From contig CP136340.1 of assembly GCA_032681305.1 (NCBI GenBank), positions 62,001 to 126,000 on the forward strand: a DNA stretch of 64,000 bases, in the 5' to 3' direction. Origin of the DNA: HIMB114 sp008638005. Lineage in GTDB: Bacteria; Pseudomonadota; Alphaproteobacteria; Pelagibacterales; Pelagibacteraceae. The position numbers and the translations under genes are program-made. Below the pieces are notes generated by a model. That model made no database searches and was not told where the DNA came from. It was given only the letters and a program-made list of their open reading frames with translations. Shown one piece after another: positions 25,816-34,293 of the stretch (the first letter of the stretch is position 1; each line of letters opens with the position of its first letter).

Positions 25816-27094
25816 AGAGCTAAATTTTACATCAAATTTTTTTGAAAAATCGTTAAAAGATAGTGATCCTGAAATTTTTTCATCTATTTCAGAAGAATTA
25901 GATCGTCAAAAAAATCATTTGGAATTAATTGCATCTGAGAACATTGCATCAAAGGCTGTTATTGAAGCTCAAGGTTCAGTTTTAACGAATAAATATGCAG
26001 AAGGTTATCCTGGAAAAAGATATTATGGTGGATGTGAGTTTGTAGACAAGTCAGAAAATTTAGCGATTGAAAGGGTAACAAAACTTTTCAATGTTAAATA
26101 TGCAAATGTACAACCACACTCTGGAGCCCAAGCAAACGGTGCAGTTTTTTTAGCATTACTTAACCCTGGGGATACAATACTAGGCATGGGTATTGATCAA
26201 GGTGGTCACCTTACTCATGGAGCACCTCCAGCCCAATCTGGAAAATGGTTTAACGCGATTTCCTATGGCGTAGATAAAAAAAGCGGATTGCTTGATTATC
26301 AGCAAGTTGAAGATTTAGCAAAAAAGCATAAACCAAAGTTGATAATTGCAGGTGGTAGCGCTTATTCTAGAATAATAGATTTTAAAAAATTTAGAGAAAT
26401 TGCTGATAGTGTTGGAGCACACTTGCTTGTTGATATGGCGCATTTTTCTGGTTTAGTGGCTGGAAAAGCATATCCTAATCCTTGTGATTACGCTGACGTT
26501 GTTACTTCCACAACACATAAAGTTTTGAGAGGCCCAAGAGGTGGAATAATTTTGACAAATAATGAGGACCTTGCAAAAAAATTTAACTCGGCAGTTTTTC
26601 CAGGTCTGCAAGGTGGACCATTAATGCATGTTATTGCTGCTAAAGCCGTCTGTTTCAAAGAGGCCTTAGAAGATGATTTTAAAATTTATACAAAAAATGT
26701 TGTAGATAATGCAAAAATTTTATCTGAAACTTTAAAAAATTTAGGTTACGAAATATTTTCAGGGGGAACTGATACGCACCTTGTTTTAATTGATCTTCGA
26801 CCATTGGGTTTAACTGGTAAAGAAGCTGAAAAATCTCTAGTTAACGCCAATTTAACCTGTAATAAAAACGGGATACCTTATGATGAGGCTAAACCGTGGG
26901 TTACATCTGGAATCAGATTAGGCACGCCAGCATGTACAACGAGAGGATTTGGTTTGGCAGAATTTAAGCAAGTTGCTGAATTAGTTCATGAGGTTTTGGC
27001 AGGTTTAAAAAATAATAAAGAGGACAACTCAGCTGCTGAAAATTCAGTTAGATCAAAAGTAATTAATCTTTGTAAAAAGTTTCCAATTTACTAG
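25808..27094 (+). CDS. glyA: Serine hydroxymethyltransferase (GlyA)
   Basis: PLP enzyme that interconverts serine and glycine with tetrahydrofolate, supplying one-carbon units and glycine for ALA synthase. Motifs: HLELIASENIAS, NKYAEGYPGKRYYGGCEFVD, LLVDMAHFSGLVAGKAYPNP and the PLP-lysine motif TTHKVLRGPRGG. 428 residues. It is inside the long gene run, with no visible glycine riboswitch in front. Confidence 0.97.
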   Translation: MSKELNFTSNFFEKSLKDSDPEIFSSISEELDRQKNHLELIASENIASKAVIEAQGSVLTNKYAEGYPGKRYYGGCEFVDKSENLAIERVTKLFNVKYANVQPHSGAQANGAVFLALLNPGDTILGMGIDQGGHLTHGAPPAQSGKWFNAISYGVDKKSGLLDYQQVEDLAKKHKPKLIIAGGSAYSRIIDFKKFREIADSVGAHLLVDMAHFSGLVAGKAYPNPCDYADVVTSTTHKVLRGPRGGIILTNNEDLAKKFNSAVFPGLQGGPLMHVIAAKAVCFKEALEDDFKIYTKNVVDNAKILSETLKNLGYEIFSGGTDTHLVLIDLRPLGLTGKEAEKSLVNANLTCNKNGIPYDEAKPWVTSGIRLGTPACTTRGFGLAEFKQVAELVHEVLAGLKNNKEDNSAAENSVRSKVINLCKKFPIY

Positions 27095-27096
27095 TT

Positions 27097-27558
27097 ATGC
27101 TATGCCCTTTTTGCAAAGAAAAAGATACTTCAGTAATTGATTCTAGATCTACGGAAGATGGTACTGCCATTAGAAGAAGAAGACTTTGTGGTTGTGGGAA
27201 GCAAAGATTTACAACATTCGAACGTGTTCAATTTAGAGAGCTCACTGTCATCAAAAAAAATGGAAGAAAATCACCTTTCGATAGAGAAAAATTAACCAGA
27301 TCTGTAATGACTGCTCTTAGGAAGCGTCCTATTGATAATGACACAATAGAAAAATTTGTATCAAAAATTTATCGTAATTTAGAAGACTTGGGTCAAAACG
27401 AAATTATGTCATCGACTATTGGAAAGTTTGTTATGGATGGCTTGAGGGAACTTGATCACGTAGGTTATGTCAGGTTTGCTTCTGTTTATACAGATTTTAA
27501 AGAAGCTAAAGACTTTGAGCAATTTGTTGATAGTATCAATGCGCAAAGTAAAAAATAA
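27097..27558 (+). CDS. nrdR: Transcriptional repressor NrdR with altered zinc ribbon
   Basis: ATP/dATP-sensing repressor of ribonucleotide reductase genes. The N-terminal MLCPFC and DSRSTEDGTAIRRRRLC precede the ATP-cone (VIKKNGRKSPFDREKL ... VGYVRFASVY). The second zinc knuckle reads CGCGKQRFTTFE instead of the usual CxxCxxRFTTFE, so the metal pair is CxC. 153 residues, as usual. It lies two bases after glyA and overlaps ribD by 20 bases. Confidence 0.95.
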   Translation: MLCPFCKEKDTSVIDSRSTEDGTAIRRRRLCGCGKQRFTTFERVQFRELTVIKKNGRKSPFDREKLTRSVMTALRKRPIDNDTIEKFVSKIYRNLEDLGQNEIMSSTIGKFVMDGLRELDHVGYVRFASVYTDFKEAKDFEQFVDSINAQSKK

Positions 27559-28627
27559 TTTATTAAATACATATTTCTTAAATTTAGCTAATAAGTTGTC
27601 AGAAATTAATCTTTATGAAACTTTTCCAAATCCAAGTGTGGGAGCAGTAGCGTTATCAAATAAAAATTTTAGCATTGGGTTTACTGGGAAAAAAGGCTCT
27701 CCACACGCAGAATATTCAATATTAAAAAAATCAAAAAAAAACTATTTTCACAAAATGTTTACCTCATTGGAACCCTGTTCGCACATTGGAAAAAACCCTT
27801 CTTGCGTAAATTTAATTGTAAAAAAAAATATAAAAAAAATAATCACCTCAAGCAAGGATGAAGATCCAAGAGTAAAATACCAAAGTTATAAAAAATTAAA
27901 AAAAAACAATATTCAAATAAAATATTTAAAAAAAATTACAAATTCATCTTTTTTTCACAATAATTCTTCTATAAATCAAAAACCATATGTGATTTGCAAA
28001 CTAGCCTTAAGTAGAGATGGATACACCAAGCATAAAGAAAAAAGGTTATTTACCAGTAAGTATGCTTTAAAATTTGCGCACCTATTAAGATATCAATCTG
28101 ATTGTATTTTGGTTGGAAAAAATACTATAAATGATGACAATCCTAAACTCAATGTAAGGATAAATGGATTGGAAAAGGAAATTGCAAAATTTGTAATAAA
28201 CAAAAATTTAATTTTTAATAAATCTTTCTTTAAAAATAAATTTTTAAAAAACATTTATATTTTTCACTCCTGTAGCGATAAAAATAAAATTAATAAATTA
28301 AAGAAAAATTGCAATCTTGTTTATTTTAATTTTGCCTCAAATAACGTCGCACAAAGAATTTTAAAAAAAATTTATAATCTTGGTTATAGAAAGCTGTTGA
28401 TTGAGGGCGGTCTTAAAACTGTTAATTTTTTTATAAAAGAAAATGTGATTGATGAGTTTTTTATCGTTAAAAATAATAAGAATTTTGCTTCAAAGGGGCT
28501 TAATAGCAGTAAAAGTTTTTTTAATTTTAAAAAAAGTAATGTTTTTCAAAAATTATATCTAGAAGGCGATACTATTTTCAATTACAAACTAAAAAATGTT
28601 TACAGGTATAATTCAAGAAACTGCTAA
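27539..28627 (+). CDS. ribD: Bifunctional riboflavin deaminase/reductase (RibD)
   Basis: Deaminates then reduces the pyrimidine intermediate of riboflavin synthesis. The N-terminal zinc deaminase has PNPSVGAV, HAEYSIL and EPCSHIGKNPSC; the C-terminal reductase has PYVICKLALSRDG, NTINDDNPKLNVR and LLIEGGLKTVNFFI. Start placed at ATG 27539 (362 residues), inside the nrdR end; the upstream open frame (from 27467) gives no homologous sequence. The usual deaminase start lies about 12 residues before the first conserved helix, which fits. Confidence 0.93.
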   Translation: MRKVKNNLLNTYFLNLANKLSEINLYETFPNPSVGAVALSNKNFSIGFTGKKGSPHAEYSILKKSKKNYFHKMFTSLEPCSHIGKNPSCVNLIVKKNIKKIITSSKDEDPRVKYQSYKKLKKNNIQIKYLKKITNSSFFHNNSSINQKPYVICKLALSRDGYTKHKEKRLFTSKYALKFAHLLRYQSDCILVGKNTINDDNPKLNVRINGLEKEIAKFVINKNLIFNKSFFKNKFLKNIYIFHSCSDKNKINKLKKNCNLVYFNFASNNVAQRILKKIYNLGYRKLLIEGGLKTVNFFIKENVIDEFFIVKNNKNFASKGLNSSKSFFNFKKSNVFQKLYLEGDTIFNYKLKNVYRYNSRNC

Positions 28628-29189
28628 AATTTCTAATATTAAAAATATTTCGAATAATTTTACTTTATATTTGGACTCTAAAATTTTATTAAGAAATAAA
28701 GATATCGGAACGTCAATTGCCCTTAATGGTGTTTGTTTAACCCTTGTTGATTATGTAATTCGATCAAGAAACTTAAAAATATTGAAATTTAATTTATCTA
28801 AAGAAACATTAGGGAAGTCTTCTTTTAAATTAAAAAAAAAAGGAGATCTATTAAATTTAGAAAAATCCCTGAAGTATGGTGATGAAATAGCTGGGCATTT
28901 TGTTCAAGGTCATGTTGATGACATAGGTCATGTTATTTCCTTCTTAAAAAAAGGTAATTCATGGGAATTATGGATTAAGGTAAAAAAGAAATTTAAAAAA
29001 TATTTGCTTCCAAAAGGATCAATTTCTATTGATGGCATTTCTCTGACAATCAATGAAATTAAAAATGAAATGTTTAGAGTAAATATAATTCCTCACACTA
29101 TAAGAAAAACAAACCTTAAGTTCTTAAAAAAAAAATCAATAGTAAACATTGAATTCGATGTATTAATGAAGTTTTTAAAAAATGCTTAA
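28596..29189 (+). CDS. ribE: Riboflavin synthase alpha chain (RibE/RibC)
   Basis: Dismutates two lumazines to riboflavin. The start MFTGIIQETAKI is the hallmark of the family; two repeated barrel domains follow, with IALNGVCLTLV, GDEIAGHFVQGHVDDIG and the second-repeat KGSISIDGISLTINEI. 197 residues. ATG lies 32 bases inside ribD. An A10 run (28832-28841) is in the coding region. Confidence 0.95.
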   Translation: MFTGIIQETAKISNIKNISNNFTLYLDSKILLRNKDIGTSIALNGVCLTLVDYVIRSRNLKILKFNLSKETLGKSSFKLKKKGDLLNLEKSLKYGDEIAGHFVQGHVDDIGHVISFLKKGNSWELWIKVKKKFKKYLLPKGSISIDGISLTINEIKNEMFRVNIIPHTIRKTNLKFLKKKSIVNIEFDVLMKFLKNA

Positions 29190-30267
29190 AAAATTCAGCT
29201 CAATTGAAAATTTAATTAATTATGCAAAATTAGGTAAGATTTTTGTACTTGTGGATGACGAGCAAAGAGAAAATGAAGGTGATCTAGTTTTTTTAGCAAA
29301 TAAATGTACGCCAAAAAAAATTAATTTTATGGCTAAGTACGGTCGTGGCTTGATATGTTTAGCTTTAGATAAAAAAAAAACTAATCAATTAGGGTTGAAA
29401 CTAATGTCAAATTCTAATGGAACTAGATTTAGCACAGCATTCACTGTTAGTATTGAAGCGAGAAGGGGGGTTACCACTGGCATCTCAGCTTTTGATAGAT
29501 CAAAAACAATTCTTACAGCAGTAAAAAAATCCTCGAATAAAAAAGATATTGTAACTCCTGGTCATATTTTTCCATTAGTCGCTAAAGACGGAGGGGTTTT
29601 AATGAGAGCTGGTCATACCGAAGCCTCTGTGGATATTGCTAAACTCGCTCTTAAATCAAATTCCGCAGTTATATGTGAAATTATGAATGAAGATGGAACA
29701 ATGGCTAAGAGAGATCAGCTTTTTAAATTTGCCAATAAACACAAACTGCTTATTGCAAAAATCGATGATTTAATTGCGTACCGATTAAAGAAAGAGCAGT
29801 TTATTAAGTTAAAATCTAAAAAATATATTAAATATAAAAATCAAATTTTTAATAAATATTCATTTATCAATAAAATTGATAAAAAAAGACATATCGCATT
29901 TACTTCAGAAAATTTATTAAATTATAATTGCAAGGTTAGAGTGATCTCGCTTAAAAATAAAGATTATGGAAAAGAAGTTTTAGATAACCTTAAAGTTAAA
30001 AAGTCTTTAAATTATTTAAAAAAATTCAAAAATTTTGCTTTAATTGTAATTCAAGATTTTATGATCAATAATCAAATTAAATATCAGGATTTTGTAAACT
30101 TAAAAAAAGAATTATCTTCAAACTTAATAAGAAATTATGGCGTTGGTGCACAAATTATAAAAAAATTAGGTTTAAGGGATATAATTTTAGTTACACGATC
30201 CAAAAAAAGAATAGTAGGTTTGGATGGTTTTGGTATTAAAATTAAAAAACAAGAAATTTTTAAATGA
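29182..30267 (+). CDS. ribB: DHBP synthase RibB with vestigial cyclohydrolase II domain
   Basis: Makes 3,4-dihydroxy-2-butanone 4-phosphate from ribulose 5-phosphate. Residues 1 to about 205 are a complete RibB: DDEQRENEGDLVFLANK, FSTAFTVSIEARRGVTTGIS, PGHIFPLVAKDGGVLMRAGH and EIMNEDGTMAKRDQL. The remaining 155 residues keep only the end of a GTP cyclohydrolase II domain (RNYGVGAQIIKKLGLRDIIL ... GLDGFGIKI); the three zinc cysteines and the GECLTGD-like segment are missing. Such hybrids (RibBX type) are known, and a separate RibA must exist elsewhere if riboflavin is made. Confidence 0.93.
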   Translation: MLKKFSSIENLINYAKLGKIFVLVDDEQRENEGDLVFLANKCTPKKINFMAKYGRGLICLALDKKKTNQLGLKLMSNSNGTRFSTAFTVSIEARRGVTTGISAFDRSKTILTAVKKSSNKKDIVTPGHIFPLVAKDGGVLMRAGHTEASVDIAKLALKSNSAVICEIMNEDGTMAKRDQLFKFANKHKLLIAKIDDLIAYRLKKEQFIKLKSKKYIKYKNQIFNKYSFINKIDKKRHIAFTSENLLNYNCKVRVISLKNKDYGKEVLDNLKVKKSLNYLKKFKNFALIVIQDFMINNQIKYQDFVNLKKELSSNLIRNYGVGAQIIKKLGLRDIILVTRSKKRIVGLDGFGIKIKKQEIFK

Positions 30268-30674
30268 AAAAAATACTAATTGTTTATTCTGATTATTACA
30301 AAGAGATATCCAAATCTATGCTTAATGGTACATTAAAAATTTTAGATAGAGATAATAAAAAATATAAAATTTTTAGAGTAGATGGATCTTTTGAAATTCC
30401 ACAATTAATAAATATTAAAATGAAAACAAAAAAATATAATTCCGCAATTGCTTTAGGCTGTATTATTAAAGGCCAGACACCTCATTTTAATTTTATATCT
30501 AGTGCCATAACCAATGCATTAATGGATTTATCGTTTAAATTTAACGCTCCAATTTCAAACGGTGTTTTAACTTGTTTAAATCAATCACAAGCAAAAGTTA
30601 GAACTTCTGGTAAAAAAAATAAGGGTATTGAGGCCGCTAACGCATTATTATCCATTCTTAAATCATTAAAATGA
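30264..30674 (+). CDS. ribH: 6,7-dimethyl-8-ribityllumazine synthase (RibH)
   Basis: Joins the butanone phosphate and ribitylaminopyrimidine to form lumazine. Seen: the substrate-binding VDGSFEIPQ, ALGCIIKGQTPHFNFI with the catalytic His, NGVLTCLNQSQAKVR and KGIEAANALL. 136 residues, short but complete. ATGA overlap with ribB and a four-base overlap with nusB. Confidence 0.95.
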   Translation: MKKILIVYSDYYKEISKSMLNGTLKILDRDNKKYKIFRVDGSFEIPQLINIKMKTKKYNSAIALGCIIKGQTPHFNFISSAITNALMDLSFKFNAPISNGVLTCLNQSQAKVRTSGKKNKGIEAANALLSILKSLK

Positions 30675-31054
30675 AATCCGGAACTAGAATTAAGTTAGTT
30701 CAAAAAATTTATGAAAAAACTAATAATAGTGACGGACAAATAGATTTTGGTAAAGACCCGTATCTCAGACACATTAAAAAAGTTTTTAACGGCTATTTTG
30801 AGTTTGAAAGTGATTTAGATCAAATTTTAAATAATAATTTATCATCTGAACTAAGTGTAAAAAATTTAGATATGCTTTTAAAGATAATACTTAAAGCCTC
30901 TATTTTTGAACTTAAATATTGCAACAAAATTCCATTTAAAGTTGTTATTGACCAATACTTAGATGTAACAAGCTCTTTTTACTCTAATGACCAAAAAAGA
31001 CTAGTAAATGGGGTGTTAGACAGCGTGGCAAAAAAGTTAAACACATCTATTTAG
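30671..31054 (+). CDS. nusB: Transcription antitermination factor NusB
   Basis: Binds boxA RNA with S10 for rRNA antitermination. All-helical 127-residue protein; ARI-type N-terminus (GTRIKLVQKIYEKT), LLKIILKASIFELKY and the C-terminal KVVIDQYLDVTSSFYSNDQK with the family pattern of an EYxDx-like helix. The ribH-nusB junction is a widespread synteny. It closes the 22-gene run. Confidence 0.9.
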   Translation: MKSGTRIKLVQKIYEKTNNSDGQIDFGKDPYLRHIKKVFNGYFEFESDLDQILNNNLSSELSVKNLDMLLKIILKASIFELKYCNKIPFKVVIDQYLDVTSSFYSNDQKRLVNGVLDSVAKKLNTSI

Positions 31055-31106
31055 TTGATTTTATAGGGATTTTTTGGCAATTAACCCATTTTAAACAACA
31101 ATAATT

Positions 31107-31113
31107 AAGGAAA
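31107..31113 (+). promoter_or_regulatory. Shine-Dalgarno of hppA
   Basis: AAGGAAA ends four bases before the hppA ATG. The 63-base gap 31055-31117 separates hppA from the long upstream run and presumably holds its promoter; TTGATT (31055-31060) and TTGGCA (31074-31079) are -35 candidates, but no good -10 box pairs with either. Confidence 0.5.
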
Positions 31114-31117
31114 TTTA

Positions 31118-33226
31118 ATGAACCCATCAGATATAATTATTTTAGATTACGTTGTGCTTTGTGGCATTGTAGCCGTTTTGTATGGCTTTATCACAAGCAA
31201 ACAAATTCTAAGCGCAAGTGCTGGAAATAAAACTATGCAAGAAATTGCAGGAGCAATTCAAGAAGGAGCTCAAGCATATTTAAACAGACAGTATAAAACA
31301 ATTGCAATTGTTGGAGTTGTTGTGTTGGTTTTAATTGCAGTTTTGTTTAGCCCTTTAGTTGCTGCCGGATATTTAATTGGCGCAACTTTATCAGGTGTTG
31401 CAGGATATGTTGGAATGGTTATTTCTGTAAGAGCTAACGTAAGAACCGCTGAAGCTAGTAGAAAAGGTTTAGCTCAAGGTTTAGACATAGCTTTTAAATC
31501 AGGAGCTGTGACAGGAATGTTGGTTGCGGGTTTAGCTCTACTATCTATTACAGTTTATTATAAATTATTAGTTTCTAACAATTCATCAGAAAGAGAAATA
31601 ATTGATGCGCTTGTTGCTTTGGGTTTTGGTGCATCATTAATATCAATTTTTGCTAGATTGGGTGGTGGAATATTTACCAAAGGTGCCGATGTTGGTGCAG
31701 ATTTAGTTGGTAAAGTTGAAGCTGGAATTCCGGAAGATGATCCTAGAAACCCTGCGGTTATTGCGGACAATGTGGGTGATAACGTTGGAGATTGTGCAGG
31801 TATGGCTGCAGATTTATTTGAAACTTACGCTGTTACTGTTGTTGCAACTATGGTTTTGGCATCAATTTTTTTTACAGGAAATTCTAGTATGATGATTTAT
31901 CCTTTAGCTATTGGAGGAATTTGTATCTTAACATCTATTGTTGGTACTTTCTTTGTAAGATTGGGTAAGAAAAGTAAGAATGTTATGGGAGCGCTATACA
32001 AAGGTTTTGTTGCTACTTCAATTTTATCTCTTGTGGCAATGTATCCTGTAACAGATAATATTATTGGTTTAGAAAAAACGTTAAATGTTGGAAACTTAAC
32101 ATTCCAGGGCATTGACTTATTTTATTGTGCAGTAATTGGTTTGATTATTACGGGTTTGATTATTTGGGTAACTGAGTATTATACTGGTACTGATTACAGA
32201 CCAGTTAAATCTGTAGCACAAGCATCAACTACAGGTCATGGTACAAATGTCATTCAAGGCTTAGCAATTTCTATGGAGGCTACAGCTTTGCCTGCATTAA
32301 TAATTGTAGTTGGTATCATCTCAACTTATTCTTTAGCTGGTTTATTTGGAATTGCCATTGCAGTAACTAGTATGCTTGCATTAACAGGAATGGTTGTTGC
32401 TTTAGATGCATATGGACCAGTTACTGATAATGCCGGTGGTATTGCTGAAATGTCAAAACTTCCTTCAAATGTAAGAAAAACAACTGATGCACTTGATGCT
32501 GTCGGAAACACAACAAAAGCCGTAACAAAAGGTTATGCTATAGGATCAGCAGGTCTTGGAGCATTAGTTTTGTTTGCTGCATATACAGAGGATATTAAAT
32601 ATTTTTCCGCTCAATCAGATTCTGCTTTAAGCGGCATTCAAGTAAGCTTTGATTTATCAAATCCTTATGTTGTTGTTGGACTGTTAATTGGTGGCTTGCT
32701 TCCATATTTATTTGGTTCAATGGGAATGCAAGCTGTTGGTAGAGCAGGTGGAGCTGTTGTTAATGAAGTAAGAAGACAGTTTAAAAAAATGCCAGGTATT
32801 ATGAAAAGAACCCAGAAACCTGACTATGCAAGAGCTGTAGATTTATTAACTAAAGCAGCAATTAAAGAAATGATAATTCCTTCATTGCTTCCAGTGTTAT
32901 CTCCAATAGTTGTATACCTAGTTGTATTAAATATTGCAGATCAATCTTCTGCACTTTCTGCACTTGGTGCAATGTTGCTAGGAGTAATTGTTACAGGATT
33001 GTTTGTTGCAATATCTATGACCGCTGGTGGTGGTGCTTGGGATAATGCAAAAAAATATATTGAAGATGGTCATTTTGGTGGAAAAGGATCTGAGGCTCAC
33101 AAAGCGGCGGTTACTGGTGATACAGTAGGCGACCCTTATAAGGATACAGCCGGACCTGCAGTTAATCCGATGATTAAAATTACTAACATTGTAGCATTAT
33201 TGTTGTTAGCAATAATTGCACATTAA
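31118..33226 (+). CDS. hppA: Membrane-bound proton-translocating pyrophosphatase, K+-independent type
   Basis: Hydrolyses cytoplasmic pyrophosphate and pumps H+ across the inner membrane, saving energy. The 702 residues form about 16 membrane helices. Substrate motifs are DVGADLVGKVE, EDDPRNPAVIADNVGDNVGD and the C-terminal GDTVGDPYKDTAGPAVNPMI. Position 467 in GNTTKAVTKG is Lys; family knowledge says Lys here marks K+-independent enzymes and Ala marks K+-dependent ones. Strong ribosome-binding site. Its stop shares the palindrome TTAA with the convergent bamE stop. Confidence 0.97.
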   Translation: MNPSDIIILDYVVLCGIVAVLYGFITSKQILSASAGNKTMQEIAGAIQEGAQAYLNRQYKTIAIVGVVVLVLIAVLFSPLVAAGYLIGATLSGVAGYVGMVISVRANVRTAEASRKGLAQGLDIAFKSGAVTGMLVAGLALLSITVYYKLLVSNNSSEREIIDALVALGFGASLISIFARLGGGIFTKGADVGADLVGKVEAGIPEDDPRNPAVIADNVGDNVGDCAGMAADLFETYAVTVVATMVLASIFFTGNSSMMIYPLAIGGICILTSIVGTFFVRLGKKSKNVMGALYKGFVATSILSLVAMYPVTDNIIGLEKTLNVGNLTFQGIDLFYCAVIGLIITGLIIWVTEYYTGTDYRPVKSVAQASTTGHGTNVIQGLAISMEATALPALIIVVGIISTYSLAGLFGIAIAVTSMLALTGMVVALDAYGPVTDNAGGIAEMSKLPSNVRKTTDALDAVGNTTKAVTKGYAIGSAGLGALVLFAAYTEDIKYFSAQSDSALSGIQVSFDLSNPYVVVGLLIGGLLPYLFGSMGMQAVGRAGGAVVNEVRRQFKKMPGIMKRTQKPDYARAVDLLTKAAIKEMIIPSLLPVLSPIVVYLVVLNIADQSSALSALGAMLLGVIVTGLFVAISMTAGGGAWDNAKKYIEDGHFGGKGSEAHKAAVTGDTVGDPYKDTAGPAVNPMIKITNIVALLLLAIIAH

Positions 33227-33669
33227 TCAAATTTTTTTCTAGAATTCTCAAACCTCTTTCGTGTTGAGCTTAAGAGGTTTTTGGAGAATGTATCCTTAAC
33301 TCCCAAAGTTTTAGTATTTTCTTTGCTAAAAGTAATTTGTTGCATGCTTTCTAAATCGTAAAACTCTACTTTTTTGGCTATACCATAGTTGTCAAAATAA
33401 ATTTCTATATAATCATTTACATAAACTTTTGTCTTACCAAGCTTAGTTTTCGTTTTTCTAACCTCAAAATAACTCCATCTTTTTTCTTCTTCATCCTTAA
33501 TATGAACAGGTCCTAGAATTCTTGTTATATCGTTTTTATTAGTTTCACTTATTTTAATAAGCTGTGTTTTATTCTTAAGATTTGAAACACCATGAACTTG
33601 ATCTATTTTGTTTAATGTACAAGATGTAAGAATTAATGATAATGTAATAATTAATAATTTTTTAATCAT
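33223..33669 (-). CDS. bamE: Outer membrane assembly lipoprotein BamE (SmpA/OmlA)
   Basis: Accessory lipoprotein of the BAM complex that inserts outer-membrane proteins. Start taken at ATG 33667-33669, giving MIKKLLIITLSLILTSC with a lipobox (LTSC) ending at Cys17; an upstream in-frame Met would add seven residues before the signal peptide. The mature part has the SmpA/OmlA pattern: KNDITRILGPVH, RWSYFEVRKT and a beta-strand VNDYIEIYFDNYGIAKKVEF. 148 residues. Start overlaps the divergent chaperone gene's start (CATG), and stop overlaps hppA's stop (TTAA). Confidence 0.85.
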   Translation of the reverse strand: MIKKLLIITLSLILTSCTLNKIDQVHGVSNLKNKTQLIKISETNKNDITRILGPVHIKDEEEKRWSYFEVRKTKTKLGKTKVYVNDYIEIYFDNYGIAKKVEFYDLESMQQITFSKENTKTLGVKDTFSKNLLSSTRKRFENSRKKFD

Positions 33670-34075
33670 GAATATTGAAAATCTATACAATAATATTTTA
33701 ATAGATGCTAGAAAACCTGATATTTACACTAATTATGTGAATGATGATTTAAACAACAAATTGTTGTTGTTTCTAATTTTATTATCAAAAGAATTTAATA
33801 ACATGTCATCAAATGATCAAAATTATCAAAAATTTTTTGACTATATATTCGCTAGAATAGAAACGGATTTAAGGGAGGCTGGTTATGGCGACATGTCAGT
33901 GAATAAAAAAATGAAAGTTATTGTAACAAAATTTTATTCAATTTTAGTAGATTTTAAAAATTTTAAGAATATTTCCGATAAAGATAAGAAAGCAATATTG
34001 CAAAAATATTTTAGTGAGATAAAAAAAATTGATGATTTTTCAATATATTTAAGCAATTATTTATCTATTGATTAA
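33668..34075 (+). CDS. Ubiquinol-cytochrome c chaperone (CBP3 family)
   Basis: Assembly factor for cytochrome bc1, related to mitochondrial CBP3/UQCC1. The 135 residues include MNIENLYNNILIDARKPDIY and the conserved core FARIETDLREAGYGDMSVNK. Start chosen at ATG 33668, where the family similarity begins; the frame is open from 33608, but that part overlaps bamE. In alphaproteobacteria this gene commonly sits between bamE and a DUF177-rpmF-plsX block, as here except that DUF177 is absent. Confidence 0.85.
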   Translation: MNIENLYNNILIDARKPDIYTNYVNDDLNNKLLLFLILLSKEFNNMSSNDQNYQKFFDYIFARIETDLREAGYGDMSVNKKMKVIVTKFYSILVDFKNFKNISDKDKKAILQKYFSEIKKIDDFSIYLSNYLSID

Positions 34076-34107
34076 CAAAATTTAAGTGTTATTACACAGC
34101 TCTTATT

Positions 34108-34287
34108 ATGGCAGTACCAAAGCGTAAAACATCAGTTGCTAGAAAAGGGAAACGCAGATCACATCTTGCTGCAAAATTTAAGAATGTAGTAGAAGATAAA
34201 AAAAGTGGTGAGTTTAGACTTTCACATCATCTTGATATGAAATCTGGGATGTATAACGGAAAACAGATTTTTAAACCAAAAAATTAA
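34108..34287 (+). CDS. rpmF: 50S ribosomal protein bL32 (RpmF)
   Basis: A 59-residue gene read directly from the bases. The product starts MAVPKRKTSVARKGKRRSH and continues with EDKKSGEFRLSHHLDMKSGM and YNGKQIFKPKN, all typical of alphaproteobacterial L32; the zinc-cysteine form is not used. It lies six bases before plsX, the universal rpmF-plsX pairing. Confidence 0.95.
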   Translation: MAVPKRKTSVARKGKRRSHLAAKFKNVVEDKKSGEFRLSHHLDMKSGMYNGKQIFKPKN

Positions 34288-34293
34288 TTTTTA

